Shown: positions 1 to 8,744 of the stretch, one piece after another
Position numbering within the stretch: the stretch's first letter is position 1
How the letters are laid out: each line of letters starts with the position of its first letter
Assembly: GCA_900045905.1 (NCBI GenBank)
Contig: FCNS01000008.1
Coordinates: 124,001 to 188,000 of the forward strand
Direction: 5' to 3'
Length of the DNA stretch: 64,000 bases
DNA from: Clostridiales bacterium CHKCI001
GTDB lineage: Bacteria > Bacillota > Clostridia > Lachnospirales > Lachnospiraceae
Notes under the pieces: model-generated
Told to the model about the DNA's origin: nothing
Database searches by the model: none
What the model saw: the letters and a program-made list of their open reading frames with translations, nothing else
Translations under genes and position numbers: made by a program

Positions 1-14
1 TTCATATTTTTCAC
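1..14 (-). CDS. possible first codons of a leftward gene cut by the window edge
   Basis: A GTG codon at 14-12 on the minus strand is followed by AAA AAT ATG and has AGGAG nine bases upstream (28-24). This looks like a translation start, but only four codons are inside the window, so the product cannot be named. The icd terminator lies just upstream of it. Confidence 0.3.
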
Positions 15-59
15 AACAGTCATCTCCTCTTAGTTTTTAGACTGCATGAAGTATAACAT

Positions 60-90
60 AAAAGTGGATATATGAACATATCCACTTTTT
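60..90 (-). terminator. terminator after icd
   Basis: Perfect 11-bp hairpin, AAAGTGGATAT (61-71) pairing with 78-88 around a six-base loop, followed by T residues on the minus strand. It sits about 20 bases after the icd stop. It can also be read on the other strand. Confidence 0.8.
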
Positions 91-109
91 ATCTTTTTAT
101 GCATACCAA

Positions 110-1324
110 TTATGCATCTAACTTTGCTTTTAAATTTTCTGCAATTGCTTGAATGAATTCTTCACTATTTGCAACCGTAACATTTTCCAAAGAAGTCATT
201 AATGCTAAATCTTTTGTCATTGTACCACTTTCAATTGTCTCGATAGTAGCGGCCTCTAATTTATCTGCAAAATCTTCCAATTCAACAATTCCATCTAGTT
301 CTCCACGTTTTCTAAGAGCTCCGCTCCATGCAAAAATTGTTGCAACTGAATTTGTAGAAGTTTCTTCTCCTTTTAAATACTTATAATAATGTCTTTGTAC
401 CGTTCCATGAGCAGCTTCATATTCATAATAACCTTCTGGAGATACTAATACAGATGTCATCATTGCTAAAGATCCAAATGCAGTCGATACCATATCACTC
501 ATGACATCTCCATCATAATTTTTACATGCCCAAATATATCCTCCCTCAGAACGAATCACACGGGCTACTGCATCGTCAATTAGTGTATAGAAATATGTGA
601 TTCCTGCTTCTTTAAATCTTTCTGCATATTCTGCATCAAATACCTCTTGGAAAATATCTTTAAATGTATGGTCATATTTTTTAGAAATCGTATCTTTTGT
701 CGCAAACCAAAGATCTTGTTTTGTATCCAATGCATAATTAAAACAGCTCTTTGCAAAACTTGTAATTGAAGCAACTGTATTATGCTGTCCTTGAATAATA
801 CCAGCCCCAGTAAAGTTATGGATTAATTCCCTTACTTCTTCTCCAGCCTCATTTGTATAAACTAATTCACATTTTCCAGCTGCTGGAATCTTCATTTCTG
901 TTGCCTTATATACATCCCCATATGCGTGTCTGGCAATTGTAATTGGTTTCTTCCATGTCTTAACATTTGGTTCAATACCTTTTACAATAATCGGTGTACG
1001 GAATACAGTTCCATCCAAAATAGCACGAATTGTACCATTTGGACTCTTCCACATTTCTTTCAGATTATATTCTTGCACACGAGCTGCATTCGGAGTAATT
1101 GTCGCACATTTTACTGCAACTCCATATTTTTTCGTTGCCAATGCCGAATCTACAGTCACCTGATCATTTGTTTTATCACGAGATTCCAATCCTAAATCAT
1201 AATATTCTGTCTTTAAATCTACAAATGGAAGTAATAACTCATCTTTAATCATTTTCCATAGAATTCGAGTCATCTCATCTCCATCCATCTCTACTAATGG
1301 TGTCTTCATAGTTATTTTTTCCAT
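110..1324 (-). CDS. icd: NADP-dependent isocitrate dehydrogenase
   Basis: Cytosolic enzyme that oxidatively decarboxylates isocitrate to 2-oxoglutarate. At about 404 residues it belongs to the homodimeric, eukaryote-like subgroup rather than the E. coli Icd type. The substrate loop SPNGTIR is near residue 95, the metal-binding stretch [15 protein letters not shown] is near 250-265 with NYDGDVMSD soon after, and the NADP-side motif [14 protein letters not shown] is near 305. A GTG at 1327 is only four bases from GGAGG (1336-1332), so the following ATG at 1324, seven bases away, is the better start. The gene is alone between its own promoter and terminator. With the two citrate synthases in this window it would make 2-oxoglutarate for glutamate synthesis in an incomplete citric acid cycle (inference). 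Confidence 0.95.
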   Translation of the reverse strand: MEKITMKTPLVEMDGDEMTRILWKMIKDELLLPFVDLKTEYYDLGLESRDKTNDQVTVDSALATKKYGVAVKCATITPNAARVQEYNLKEMWKSPNGTIRAILDGTVFRTPIIVKGIEPNVKTWKKPITIARHAYGDVYKATEMKIPAAGKCELVYTNEAGEEVRELIHNFTGAGIIQGQHNTVASITSFAKSCFNYALDTKQDLWFATKDTISKKYDHTFKDIFQEVFDAEYAERFKEAGITYFYTLIDDAVARVIRSEGGYIWACKNYDGDVMSDMVSTAFGSLAMMTSVLVSPEGYYEYEAAHGTVQRHYYKYLKGEETSTNSVATIFAWSGALRKRGELDGIVELEDFADKLEAATIETIESGTMTKDLALMTSLENVTVANSEEFIQAIAENLKAKLDA

Positions 1325-1392
1325 CACTAATCCTCCATTTCAGTTTCACTATCTCTTCATCTAATTCCAGTGATACAATTCTCACATAGCCC

Positions 1393-1437
1393 ATTATACA
1401 AGTAAATACAGTTTTATGCAACTAAAAATACAGTTTT
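1393..1437 (-). promoter_or_regulatory. icd promoter with a 12-bp direct repeat
   Basis: Minus-strand -35 TTGCAT (1421-1416), 17-bp spacer, -10 TATAAT (1398-1393). AAATACAGTTTT (plus strand) occurs twice, at 1404-1415 and 1426-1437, exactly 22 bp apart. One copy fills the spacer and the other lies just upstream of the -35 box, which suits a regulator bound on one face of the DNA. The regulator is unknown. Confidence 0.65.
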
Positions 1438-1465
1438 CTCTTAGAATATCGATATTTTCCCTATC

Positions 1466-3469
1466 TTATATTTGAGATATGTTCTTAACTTCTATGGACG
1501 GATAAAAATATGCAATAATTTCTTGCCAATTTTTCCCTTGCATTGTCATCGCATAGACTCCATTTTGACTCATGCCAATTCCATGCCCATTTCCACCTCC
1601 ACAAATTCGGTATCCAGTCAGAGTTTCTCCATCCATAATTGGAATTAAGCAAACAAATGCACTCGGAAGATAATTTCCTTCGCTCTTTCCGCTTCCACTC
1701 TCTGACTTATTGATATAAGTTTGATCTGGAGAACCTAAAATCGCTCGAATACTGCTTTCTTGCTGAATGATTATTGTTTGCTCCGTACCTGTAATTTTCA
1801 GCTGAGCAGCAATTCCTCCAGTATATCTAGAAACTATTTCCACAGATACAAGTTTTCCAATCTCCGCATTCGATGTCTCACTCATTGTTCCATCTTCATG
1901 AACTGTCCATGTATTATGCGGACGGTTTGCCATCAAAGATGGTAATCTCTCCTTGATTACCGTCTCCAATGCGTTTATATCAATGGAATATTCCCAACGA
2001 TACCAAGGAAACCCTATCTCATAAGCTGGATATTCTTTATTTAGAATAAAAGCCTGAAAGGTTGCTTCATCGGTTAAATTTAAACTTTCCTGTGTCAATG
2101 AAACAGCTTTTGCAGTTAAATATGGGTAATCTGCCGTGTTTCCTCCCCATATTTGATTGTCTGCCGTATATCCACATGAAGTTGAAAAATAATATGGTGT
2201 AATAATTTTTCCTTGATTCGTCAAAATAAGCCCTGCTGTTGCTTCTACTCCTTGTGTAGAAATTTCTTGTTCTGCAATTGCATTATACACTTGATAATTC
2301 GTACTATCATCTACATGAGCACCATATTCTGGACATTGTCCTGATGCTAGTTTCTGCCAAGCATAGGTTCTTGCACAGATCGCCTGAACTTTCGCAGCCT
2401 CAATTCCATAAGATGCAGGCATCTCAGAAGGTACTACTCTCGTTAAGTATTTCTCTATATCTACAATATTAATAACTGCTATTTGATTTCCTTGCGCTGT
2501 TAACTCTAATCTACCTGGATAAGACGGTGTTCCTTGGGAACGGTGCACAGATGATAAGATTAATTCCGAAGCACCCTCTGGTTCAACAATCATAGAACCT
2601 GAAGAAATTTGCTCTGATGTAATTGTTATACTTTCCCCAGGAGCATAACAAGTTACTGCATCTGCATATATTGTGCGGAAACCTTCTGCGCTTGTAATAC
2701 TCACTGAATTATGTAATTTCTGGCTATAATCTGATGCCTGAATCAAAACTCTTATTTCTTGTTCCACTCCTTTTGTTTGTTCTACTGACTGTGGTTCCAT
2801 CGTCTCTGGTTCTTCTACAGGAACAGGGTCTTCTTCCCCGAATACTCGAATAATTTCTGTTCCTCTCAAAGAAACTAGAATCTGTTTTCCTAAATAATAA
2901 TCTAATGCAATTCCATCAAATCCAAGTACCCCAATATCCGTATATGCTTCCCATGGTTTTGCATCAGCCAAGTTCGCAGCAGTCTGATAAAGTGTAATTG
3001 TTTTTCTTACAATTGTTTGACTTGGATCTGTTTTTTGTAAAATAGCTTGATAATCTTCCCAAAACTGTTCAAAACTTACTTCTGCCTCCTGATTTGTCTC
3101 TTTTATTCGATCACTCATGCCAATATTTTGTAAAATAATTGCCCATTCTCTTTGCGTCAAACGTCCCTCTGCCGTCTTTTGATTCGGAGGCATCAGATCA
3201 GTCGTGATATATCCACAATTATATAAATAGTTCATATATGGGACATACCATTTATCATTTTCTTGAACTTCAAAAAAAGATTGTTCTGTTTGAATACAAA
3301 CATCCTTGTCCACAAATGCTAATGCCAACGACTTTGCTGCTCTTCCTCTGCTTATTCCTGCAGAAAGTTCACTATATGCTTCATTTTTTTCTGGTATCCA
3401 TGACAAGAGCATCACAATAACACAGATTCCTCCTAAAATACCAATCCATTTTCCTGATCGTCTTTTCAT
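1466..3469 (-). CDS. SpoIID/LytB-domain cell-wall protein
   Basis: A 667-residue exported protein. One N-terminal membrane segment (about residues 8-25) is followed by a region resembling an S-layer-homology unit (about 50-130, with the phrase RLTQREWAIILQNIGM), then a linker rich in Glu and Pro (about 205-230). The SpoIID domain begins near residue 300: VVPSEMPASYGIEAAKVQAICARTYA, then SCGYTADNQIWGG, ending in GHGIGMSQNGVYAMTMQGKNWQEII. SpoIID is a lytic transglycosylase acting on denuded glycan in spore engulfment; LytB relatives modify amidase activity. This protein is about twice the length of classical SpoIID, so it is a multidomain relative and need not be the engulfment enzyme. GGAGG just before the ATG supports the start. 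It is monocistronic. Confidence 0.85.
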   Translation of the reverse strand: MKRRSGKWIGILGGICVIVMLLSWIPEKNEAYSELSAGISRGRAAKSLALAFVDKDVCIQTEQSFFEVQENDKWYVPYMNYLYNCGYITTDLMPPNQKTAEGRLTQREWAIILQNIGMSDRIKETNQEAEVSFEQFWEDYQAILQKTDPSQTIVRKTITLYQTAANLADAKPWEAYTDIGVLGFDGIALDYYLGKQILVSLRGTEIIRVFGEEDPVPVEEPETMEPQSVEQTKGVEQEIRVLIQASDYSQKLHNSVSITSAEGFRTIYADAVTCYAPGESITITSEQISSGSMIVEPEGASELILSSVHRSQGTPSYPGRLELTAQGNQIAVINIVDIEKYLTRVVPSEMPASYGIEAAKVQAICARTYAWQKLASGQCPEYGAHVDDSTNYQVYNAIAEQEISTQGVEATAGLILTNQGKIITPYYFSTSCGYTADNQIWGGNTADYPYLTAKAVSLTQESLNLTDEATFQAFILNKEYPAYEIGFPWYRWEYSIDINALETVIKERLPSLMANRPHNTWTVHEDGTMSETSNAEIGKLVSVEIVSRYTGGIAAQLKITGTEQTIIIQQESSIRAILGSPDQTYINKSESGSGKSEGNYLPSAFVCLIPIMDGETLTGYRICGGGNGHGIGMSQNGVYAMTMQGKNWQEIIAYFYPSIEVKNISQI

Positions 3470-3655
3470 AAATGCCTCCTGTTTCCAGTATCGCTGTATT
3501 TGCCACAGTTTAACCTGTTTGATTATATGAAGACATTTATACTTTCATACTAAAAACTTCATACTCAATTGGATGCAACAATTTTGGTTTCTCTTATACT
3601 TTTCTATTAATAAAATAAACTTTCACCAGAACTTCTTTTTGCATATTATGGTAAC

Positions 3656-3685
3656 AAAAAAGGAATGGTTACCCATTCCTTTTTT
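3656..3685. terminator. bidirectional terminator next to 6S RNA
   Basis: Perfect 13-bp stem of an A6 tract plus GGAATGG (3656-3668) pairing with its complement (3673-3685) around a four-base loop. T-tracts on both strands let it end 6S RNA transcripts. Confidence 0.85.
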
Positions 3686-3691
3686 GACTTA

Positions 3692-3879
3692 TTGTTTATA
3701 TCCCAAAATGCCGTCCCTGCCACTTTGACGCCTAGCGAAGCTAGGTGGGCAACCGCAATCAGACTTCTGCCTTCCACTGCAAATCGGAGGCTTGACATCC
3801 ATCTGACAATCTAGGAATCCCGTATTATGTCATGTAGGTTCAAAAAAAGCAGGATCTCGAACATCCCAGGATATTTAAC
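3692..3879 (-). ncRNA. ssrS: 6S RNA
   Basis: The 5' end carries the hallmark CCTGGGATGTTCG and the 3' end GGGACGGCATTTTGGGATAT. These pair as the closing stem (ATATCC at 3874-3869 with GGGATAT at 3704-3698), leaving an interior of about 180 nt that can form the long rod with a central bubble typical of 6S. The RNA sequesters the housekeeping RNA polymerase holoenzyme by mimicking an open promoter. It has a strong promoter directly upstream and a terminator directly downstream, and no reading frame fits the interval. Exact ends are estimated. Confidence 0.88.
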
Positions 3880-3887
3880 TTATCTTT

Positions 3888-3916
3888 ATTATAACTGATA
3901 TTTTCTAATTTTGCAA
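3888..3916 (-). promoter_or_regulatory. promoter of 6S RNA
   Basis: -35 TTGCAA (3916-3911), 17-bp spacer, -10 TATAAT (3893-3888) on the minus strand. The predicted start near 3881 coincides with the 5' end of the folded RNA. Confidence 0.75.
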
Positions 3917-3947
3917 GTTGAAAAAATAGCCAATTTAGAAAAATATG

Positions 3948-5327
3948 TTAATGATTCTTTTTGTTTCTCCTAACTAGATACACAATAAGAATAATTACTA
4001 CTATTATAATTGATATGCTCAATCCAACAACGATTTTCCAGTCTTCTCCAAAATATTCTATCATATTATTCTTCATTTGATTTACAAATCCAGAAGAATG
4101 ATTTACCTGATTATATGGAGAATCATTTTCAGGCATATTAAGCTCTTCCTCATTGGTTTCTGTCTCCAAAAGCACTTCTTCTGTCGTCTTCTCTTTATCG
4201 GAACTCTCCTTTACAGAATCAGATGTAGATGCAACCGTTTCTTTTGGAATCTTCGACTTATCAGTTACGAGATAATCAGAATCAATATAAAATTCTGATT
4301 CTCCAACTTTTACCCTACTCCACTTATCATAAGTGGCAACTCGTTCAACAGATTTTCCTCTTGCTAAATATCCAACTTGGGATGCATAAGAGCTTGGATA
4401 CTTACGAATCTTAACATCAGCGGTTGCCCATACTTCATCTTGAACTAGATTCCATGTAACTTTTGGATAATTTCCCTCTGCAATATTAAAACCATAATCA
4501 ATCAACACCTGTGTATCTCCATAGAGATTATTGTCATTTGTTTTCAATAATGCAATGACTAAAGTTCTTCCGTTGCGCTCTACCGCAGTCATTAATGTTC
4601 TTCCAGCTTCTTTTGTCCGTCCTGATTTTCCAGCGATAATTCCTTCACATGGAATCGTTCCAAGCACCATTCGATGACCAGCTTCGCAATAACGAGAATC
4701 TTCTTTATTCGTCTCTGGAATATTATAAGTAGGTGTTGATGCTACCTTAACAAAATTTTTATTTTTAAGAGCTTCTCGAAAAATCAAATCCATATCTCTT
4801 GCAGTTGTATAGTGATTTTCATTATGGAGTCCGTGCGGATTTGTAAAATGTGTATTAACTGCTCCAATTTGCTGTGCTCGTTCATTCATTTTTTCAACAA
4901 AGGTAGCAATATCTCCATATGTATATTCTGCAAGCGCATTCGCACATTCATTGCCTGAACTTAACATAAGACCATACATAACATCCATAAAACTCATAGT
5001 TTCTCCTACTTTTGCAACTGGATGAAGCGTAGAGCTAATGCTTGAAATGTCTAATGCCGTTTCAGAAAAAGTAATTTCATCGTCTGTATTCTTACATTGT
5101 TCAAAAGCAATTAAAGCTGTCATAATTTTTGTAATACTGGCAGGGTACATACGTGCATCCATATTTTTACTGATAATGACTTCACCTGTATCTGCATCCA
5201 TTACACAATACGCTTGTCCATTTACTTCTGGACCATTTACTTCAGCAAATACCTGTCCCATTTTTAAATTTGAGAACAAAGACAATATCATTACTACCAT
5301 TATAATTGAACTTACTATTCGTCTCAT
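3948..5327 (-). CDS. D-alanyl-D-alanine carboxypeptidase with SH3-like domain and C-terminal anchor
   Basis: A 459-residue penicillin-binding protein that trims the terminal D-Ala of peptidoglycan stem peptides. An N-terminal signal (1-28) is followed by the S11 peptidase domain with S64-I-T-K67, S124-G-N126 and K234-S-G236. An SH3-like region (about 300-360, KIRKYPSSYASQVGYLARGKSVERV) follows, then a Ser/Glu-rich linker and a membrane helix (about 428-450) ending in RRNKKNH. Most DacF/DacA proteins anchor through an amphipathic helix; here a full helix with a basic tail does it. It has its own promoter and is the first of two such enzymes in the window. Confidence 0.92.
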   Translation of the reverse strand: MRRIVSSIIMVVMILSLFSNLKMGQVFAEVNGPEVNGQAYCVMDADTGEVIISKNMDARMYPASITKIMTALIAFEQCKNTDDEITFSETALDISSISSTLHPVAKVGETMSFMDVMYGLMLSSGNECANALAEYTYGDIATFVEKMNERAQQIGAVNTHFTNPHGLHNENHYTTARDMDLIFREALKNKNFVKVASTPTYNIPETNKEDSRYCEAGHRMVLGTIPCEGIIAGKSGRTKEAGRTLMTAVERNGRTLVIALLKTNDNNLYGDTQVLIDYGFNIAEGNYPKVTWNLVQDEVWATADVKIRKYPSSYASQVGYLARGKSVERVATYDKWSRVKVGESEFYIDSDYLVTDKSKIPKETVASTSDSVKESSDKEKTTEEVLLETETNEEELNMPENDSPYNQVNHSSGFVNQMKNNMIEYFGEDWKIVVGLSISIIIVVIILIVYLVRRNKKNH

Positions 5328-5364
5328 ACATCTTCCATCTTTCTTCTATAATTTTGTTTTTTCT

Positions 5365-5393
5365 ATTATAGAATATTATTGAAAATGTAGCAA
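5365..5393 (-). promoter_or_regulatory. promoter of the D,D-carboxypeptidase
   Basis: -35 TTGCTA (5393-5388), 17-bp spacer, -10 TATAAT (5370-5365), 38 bases before the start codon. Confidence 0.7.
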
Positions 5394-5411
5394 CTAAATT
5401 TTACAATTTTT

Positions 5412-6704
5412 CTATTCTTTTCTTAAAACTGATTTCAATGCATGAGAAAACTTCACTGGATTTCCATAGCGTAACGTTCCCATACGATAAATTTTTGCTC
5501 CAATCAAACCTGCTACCACAACAGAGACAATAAGAATAACAAAAGAAGTTACAATCTCCCACATCTGTACATTTCCCATCGCCACTCTGGCAAACATTGC
5601 ACTATATGAGCTGAATGGAAGAAAAGAAGCAACTTTTATTACAATTCCATCTACATTCATAAGTTGTACTAAAACAACAAAATATACAATCATAATAATC
5701 ATCTGCAAACCACTGGAGCTTTTATTAATATCTTCTGTTTTTGATACAAGTGCTCCAACTGCTCCATATAAGAATGCATAGAACAAATATCCCCCAATTC
5801 CAAATAACGCAAAGGTAACTAATACATCTACTGGAATATTTAAATATGAATCTAAAAATCCATTCCACGCGTCTCGATTTATCTGATAAGAAAGTAAAAT
5901 TGCCCCCAGAATAATTCCTACCTGGCAGATACCTGCAACTGCACCTGCAATTACTTTACCAAATATTAAACTATTTGACGAAGTACTCGTAACAAGCACC
6001 TCGATAGAACGATTACTTTTTTCTGTTGTTACGGATGTTGCAATCATAACTCCATACATAATAATCATCATAAAAATCAGAATCACAAATGCATAGCAGT
6101 AAAAATAATTACTTACCATATCTTTTCCAAGAATCTTTTCCTCATACTGTACTTGATCTGCAAATTGAAATACTTGTGACACTTCTTCAAAATTCAAGTC
6201 ATTCTCTTCACAATATTTTAACTGCTTGATTAGTCCAAGCAATTCGGAAAATGTTCCTGTATCACCACTTGTCATACTTTTATTAAATACATAATAAGTA
6301 AATTGATTCTCTGCTGTAACACAAAATCCAGCCAGAGCATTTTGTTGCTCTACTGCAGTGCGGATTTCTTCTTCACTCTCTGCATTCTGCCATGTTACAT
6401 TAGGAAAATATTGTCCCAATAATTCTTGATTTACAATTCCATCTGGATCAAACAACATATAAGTTTCTGTTTGGGAATTTTCTTCTTCATCAGCCTGTTT
6501 TTCTTCTTCTTGTGCTTCTGAAATCGATTCTTCTACTACCTCAGAACCTTGAGATTCTCCCACTAGACCTGTCAGATCCAAAACACGAGGCAAAAACATC
6601 AATGCTCCTAAGATAACAGCCATTAATATCGTTGTCACCATATAAGTTTTATTTTTTATATAATTAGCCAGTTCAAATTTCAATACGGTAATAAACTGTT
6701 TCAT
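5412..6704 (-). CDS. ABC transporter permease, NatB-like
   Basis: A 430-residue membrane subunit of an ABC-2 type exporter. One helix near residues 18-40 precedes a large extracytoplasmic region (about 45-195) with an acidic stretch (EEQEEEKQADEEENSQ-like, about 58-75). Five to six helices follow between 200 and 400. The topology and the 4-bp overlap with the ATPase gene match NatAB sodium exporters and bacteriocin or antibiotic resistance exporters. The phrase VTTEKSNRSIEVLVTSTSSNSLIFGKVIAG is the conserved cytosolic loop of this family. The substrate cannot be read from sequence; Na+ export is the family guess only. Confidence 0.85.
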   Translation of the reverse strand: MKQFITVLKFELANYIKNKTYMVTTILMAVILGALMFLPRVLDLTGLVGESQGSEVVEESISEAQEEEKQADEEENSQTETYMLFDPDGIVNQELLGQYFPNVTWQNAESEEEIRTAVEQQNALAGFCVTAENQFTYYVFNKSMTSGDTGTFSELLGLIKQLKYCEENDLNFEEVSQVFQFADQVQYEEKILGKDMVSNYFYCYAFVILIFMMIIMYGVMIATSVTTEKSNRSIEVLVTSTSSNSLIFGKVIAGAVAGICQVGIILGAILLSYQINRDAWNGFLDSYLNIPVDVLVTFALFGIGGYLFYAFLYGAVGALVSKTEDINKSSSGLQMIIMIVYFVVLVQLMNVDGIVIKVASFLPFSSYSAMFARVAMGNVQMWEIVTSFVILIVSVVVAGLIGAKIYRMGTLRYGNPVKFSHALKSVLRKE

Positions 6705-7636
6705 TTTGTTCCTCCCTCGGTTCCATCATTTCCTACTCTCGCTACAAAAATATCATTTAGAGACGGCTTATAATTACCAAAAACATCAATCACAATATCT
6801 GTATGTAATATAGCAGCCAATAAATCTTCTCTGCTAACCTTCTCCTTTAGTTTTAAGACTAGGAATTCTTTCTTTAACTCTTGTACAATCATATAATGAG
6901 CTAATTCTTTTTCACATTTACTTTTTAGTTCAGAAAGTCCATAATTTTCAGCATTTAAAATATAAAGATGACGCCCATATTCTCTCTTTATTTCCTGTAA
7001 ACGTCCTTTCAAAGCGATCTCACCATGATCAATAATAGCAATATTATCACAAAATTCCTCTACATAACTCATCTGGTGACTAGAAAAAATAACTATTTTC
7101 CCTTGTTGAATTAACTCTTTTACGACATCTTTCAATATCTGAGAATTTACTGGATCCAAACCACTAAATGGCTCATCTAGGATAATGATCTCTGGATCAC
7201 ATACAAGTGTAGATGCTAATTGCACTTTTTGTTGATTTCCTTTCGATAATGTTTCCAATTTTCGGTTTAGATACTGATCTACTTCTAATCGTTTTAGCCA
7301 CCTCTTCGTATTTTCAGCTGCTTCTTTTTTCTTCATTCCTCGAAGCATTGCTAAGTATATCAATTGTTCTTGTACTGTTTTTTTTGGGTATAATCCTCTT
7401 TCTTCTGGAAGATATCCAATTTGGTGTTCCTTTCTATCAAATGCAATTCCATCTAATAGAATCTCTCCTTCATTTGCTTTGAAAACATCCATTAAAATAC
7501 GAATTGTTGTTGTTTTTCCAGCTCCATTCCGTCCAAGTAATCCAAGTGCAACTCCACTTTCCACTTCAAATGTGATCCCATGTAGAATTTCCGTATCACC
7601 AAAGCTTTTTTTGATCTTTTTTACTTCTAGTTTCAT
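6701..7636 (-). CDS. ABC transporter ATP-binding protein, NatA-like
   Basis: A 311-residue ATPase partner of the permease downstream, overlapping it by ATGA. Walker A GLLGRNGAGKTTT is near 32-44, signature LSKGNQQKVQLA near 133, Walker B IIILDEPFSGLD near 152, and the switch His in FSSHQM. A C-terminal domain of about 80 residues follows, as in NatA and drug-exporter ATPases. The ribosome binding site AGGAGG lies inside a short repeated 5' element described separately. Confidence 0.88.
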   Translation of the reverse strand: MKLEVKKIKKSFGDTEILHGITFEVESGVALGLLGRNGAGKTTTIRILMDVFKANEGEILLDGIAFDRKEHQIGYLPEERGLYPKKTVQEQLIYLAMLRGMKKKEAAENTKRWLKRLEVDQYLNRKLETLSKGNQQKVQLASTLVCDPEIIILDEPFSGLDPVNSQILKDVVKELIQQGKIVIFSSHQMSYVEEFCDNIAIIDHGEIALKGRLQEIKREYGRHLYILNAENYGLSELKSKCEKELAHYMIVQELKKEFLVLKLKEKVSREDLLAAILHTDIVIDVFGNYKPSLNDIFVARVGNDGTEGGTK

Positions 7637-7701
7637 ATTTACCTCCTAATGCCGCATTTACTGCTGCATAAATTCGGGGATGGGGGAACTTTTGTTCATC
7701 C
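7637..7701 (-). repeat. RBS-bearing intergenic repeat, copy 1
   Basis: Shares most of its length with the copy in front of hflC (42771-42837) and part with the one in front of the NlpC/P60 gene. On the minus strand it reads GAATTTATGC, a small stem, GGCATTAGGAGGTAAA, then the start codon. The stem arms differ between copies but keep pairing (ATGC/GCAT here, ATACC/GGTAT in copy 2). Confidence 0.65.
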
Positions 7702-7898
7702 TTCCTCCTTTTATTATGTCGATCGTTCTTATCATACCTCATTTCTTTTATTTTGTCACTATCTTTTTTCGTTTTTTAACTATTTTTCTTCTTATTTTTA
7801 CCCCCCCCCATAATTTTTTGACTATTATAATATATATCTGACATTTCCATTAATAGCGATAAAACAAATACTTCTCTAACAAAGTTCGCTACTCACGT
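7702..7898. other. leader region with a nine-C homopolymer
   Basis: No gene is visible. A C9 run (G9 in the natAB transcript) at 7801-7809 lies just downstream of a possible minus-strand -10 box TATAAT (7828-7823). The start of the natAB transcript would therefore contain a slippage-prone tract. Confidence 0.5.
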
Positions 7899-7941
7899 AA
7901 AAAGAGTGGACTCTGTATTTAACATACAGAATTCACTCTTT
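7899..7941 (-). terminator. terminator after the GntR gene
   Basis: Hairpin with outer arms AAAGAGTG (7901-7908) and CACTCTTT (7934-7941) and an inner CTGTAT/ATACAG stem, followed by T residues on the minus strand. Confidence 0.8.
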
Positions 7942-7952
7942 CAATAATAACA

Positions 7953-8672
7953 TTATTTAGATGTATTATCATTTTCTATCACAGTCGAATCTTTGATAAT
8001 TTCTAATCCGTTACGATTAATGTTATGAATGGTATTTACAATATGCATATTAGCAAGTTTTTCTGCTTTTGCAGCATCATGTTCTCTCATCGCTTGTAAA
8101 ATTGCCTTATGCTCTTCATTAAATTCTTGACTTCTCACTTTCTGAGCCAGAGATACTTTTCTCACTCTCTCCACATAATGATGAAAATCACTCAGCACAT
8201 GCGCCAACATTCTGCTTCCAGAAATTTCATATAATAGCCCATGAAATCGATTATCTAATTCATAAAGCTGTTCCAAATTTCCCTTTTTTACATGAAAATC
8301 TGTCAAATATGTAATTTCTTCCAACTGCTCAATTTGTTCTTGCGTAATATTATTGGTCGCAAATCTGGCACATAACCCTTCTAACAAAGAACGCATTAAA
8401 TAGATATCTTCAATATCCTTATCTGTAATGCCAATAACATAGGCTCCTTTATTTGGAATAATTTTTACAAGTCCCTCTAATTCTAATTGCCGAAGTGCCT
8501 CTCTAACAGGAGTACGGCTGACTCCCAACTCAGCAGCAACTGCAGTTTCTTTTAATTCTTCATTTTGACTATACTTGGCAGATAAGATATTTTCTCTTAA
8601 TGCATTAAACACTCGTCCTCTCAGAGAATATTTGTCTGTCACCTCTCCTTGCAACATAATATTATTCTCCAT
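7953..8672 (-). CDS. GntR-family (FCD subfamily) transcriptional regulator
   Basis: A 239-residue repressor-type protein. The winged helix-turn-helix is at about 15-80 (ELGVSRTPVREALRQLELEGLVKIIPNKGAYV). The all-helical FCD ligand domain is at about 90-215 and carries the D/H residues that bind a metal and a carboxylate effector in this subfamily. It lies 72 bases downstream of the citrate synthase-like gene in the same direction and before a terminator, so the two probably form an operon. A palindrome with core TTGTATACAA, typical of FCD-type GntR sites, overlaps the promoter of that operon; autoregulation by this protein is a strong inference. An organic acid such as citrate would be a logical ligand (untested). 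Confidence 0.9.
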   Translation of the reverse strand: MENNIMLQGEVTDKYSLRGRVFNALRENILSAKYSQNEELKETAVAAELGVSRTPVREALRQLELEGLVKIIPNKGAYVIGITDKDIEDIYLMRSLLEGLCARFATNNITQEQIEQLEEITYLTDFHVKKGNLEQLYELDNRFHGLLYEISGSRMLAHVLSDFHHYVERVRKVSLAQKVRSQEFNEEHKAILQAMREHDAAKAEKLANMHIVNTIHNINRNGLEIIKDSTVIENDNTSK

Positions 8673-8679
8673 GTTTTAT

Positions 8680-8740
8680 CCTCCTATAAATTCGAACACG
8701 GAACGTCTGGTTTACAGCCAAAACGCTCCGTATTAATTTG
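8680..8740 (-). other. hairpin between the Re-citrate synthase candidate and gntR
   Basis: ACGGA-G-CGT near the citrate synthase stop can pair with ACG-TT-CCGT about 20 bases on, with an inner TGG/CCA pairing. No T-tract follows, so it is more likely a processing or stability hairpin than a terminator. It is followed by GAATTTATAGGAGG, which resembles the RBS-bearing repeat with its stem deleted. Confidence 0.4.
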
Positions 8741-8744
8741 AATT

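Noticed and set aside
5038-5382. 114-codon plus-strand frame inside the D,D-carboxypeptidase gene
   Set aside because: It is antisense to the catalytic domain, which is clearly coding, and lacks a ribosome binding site.
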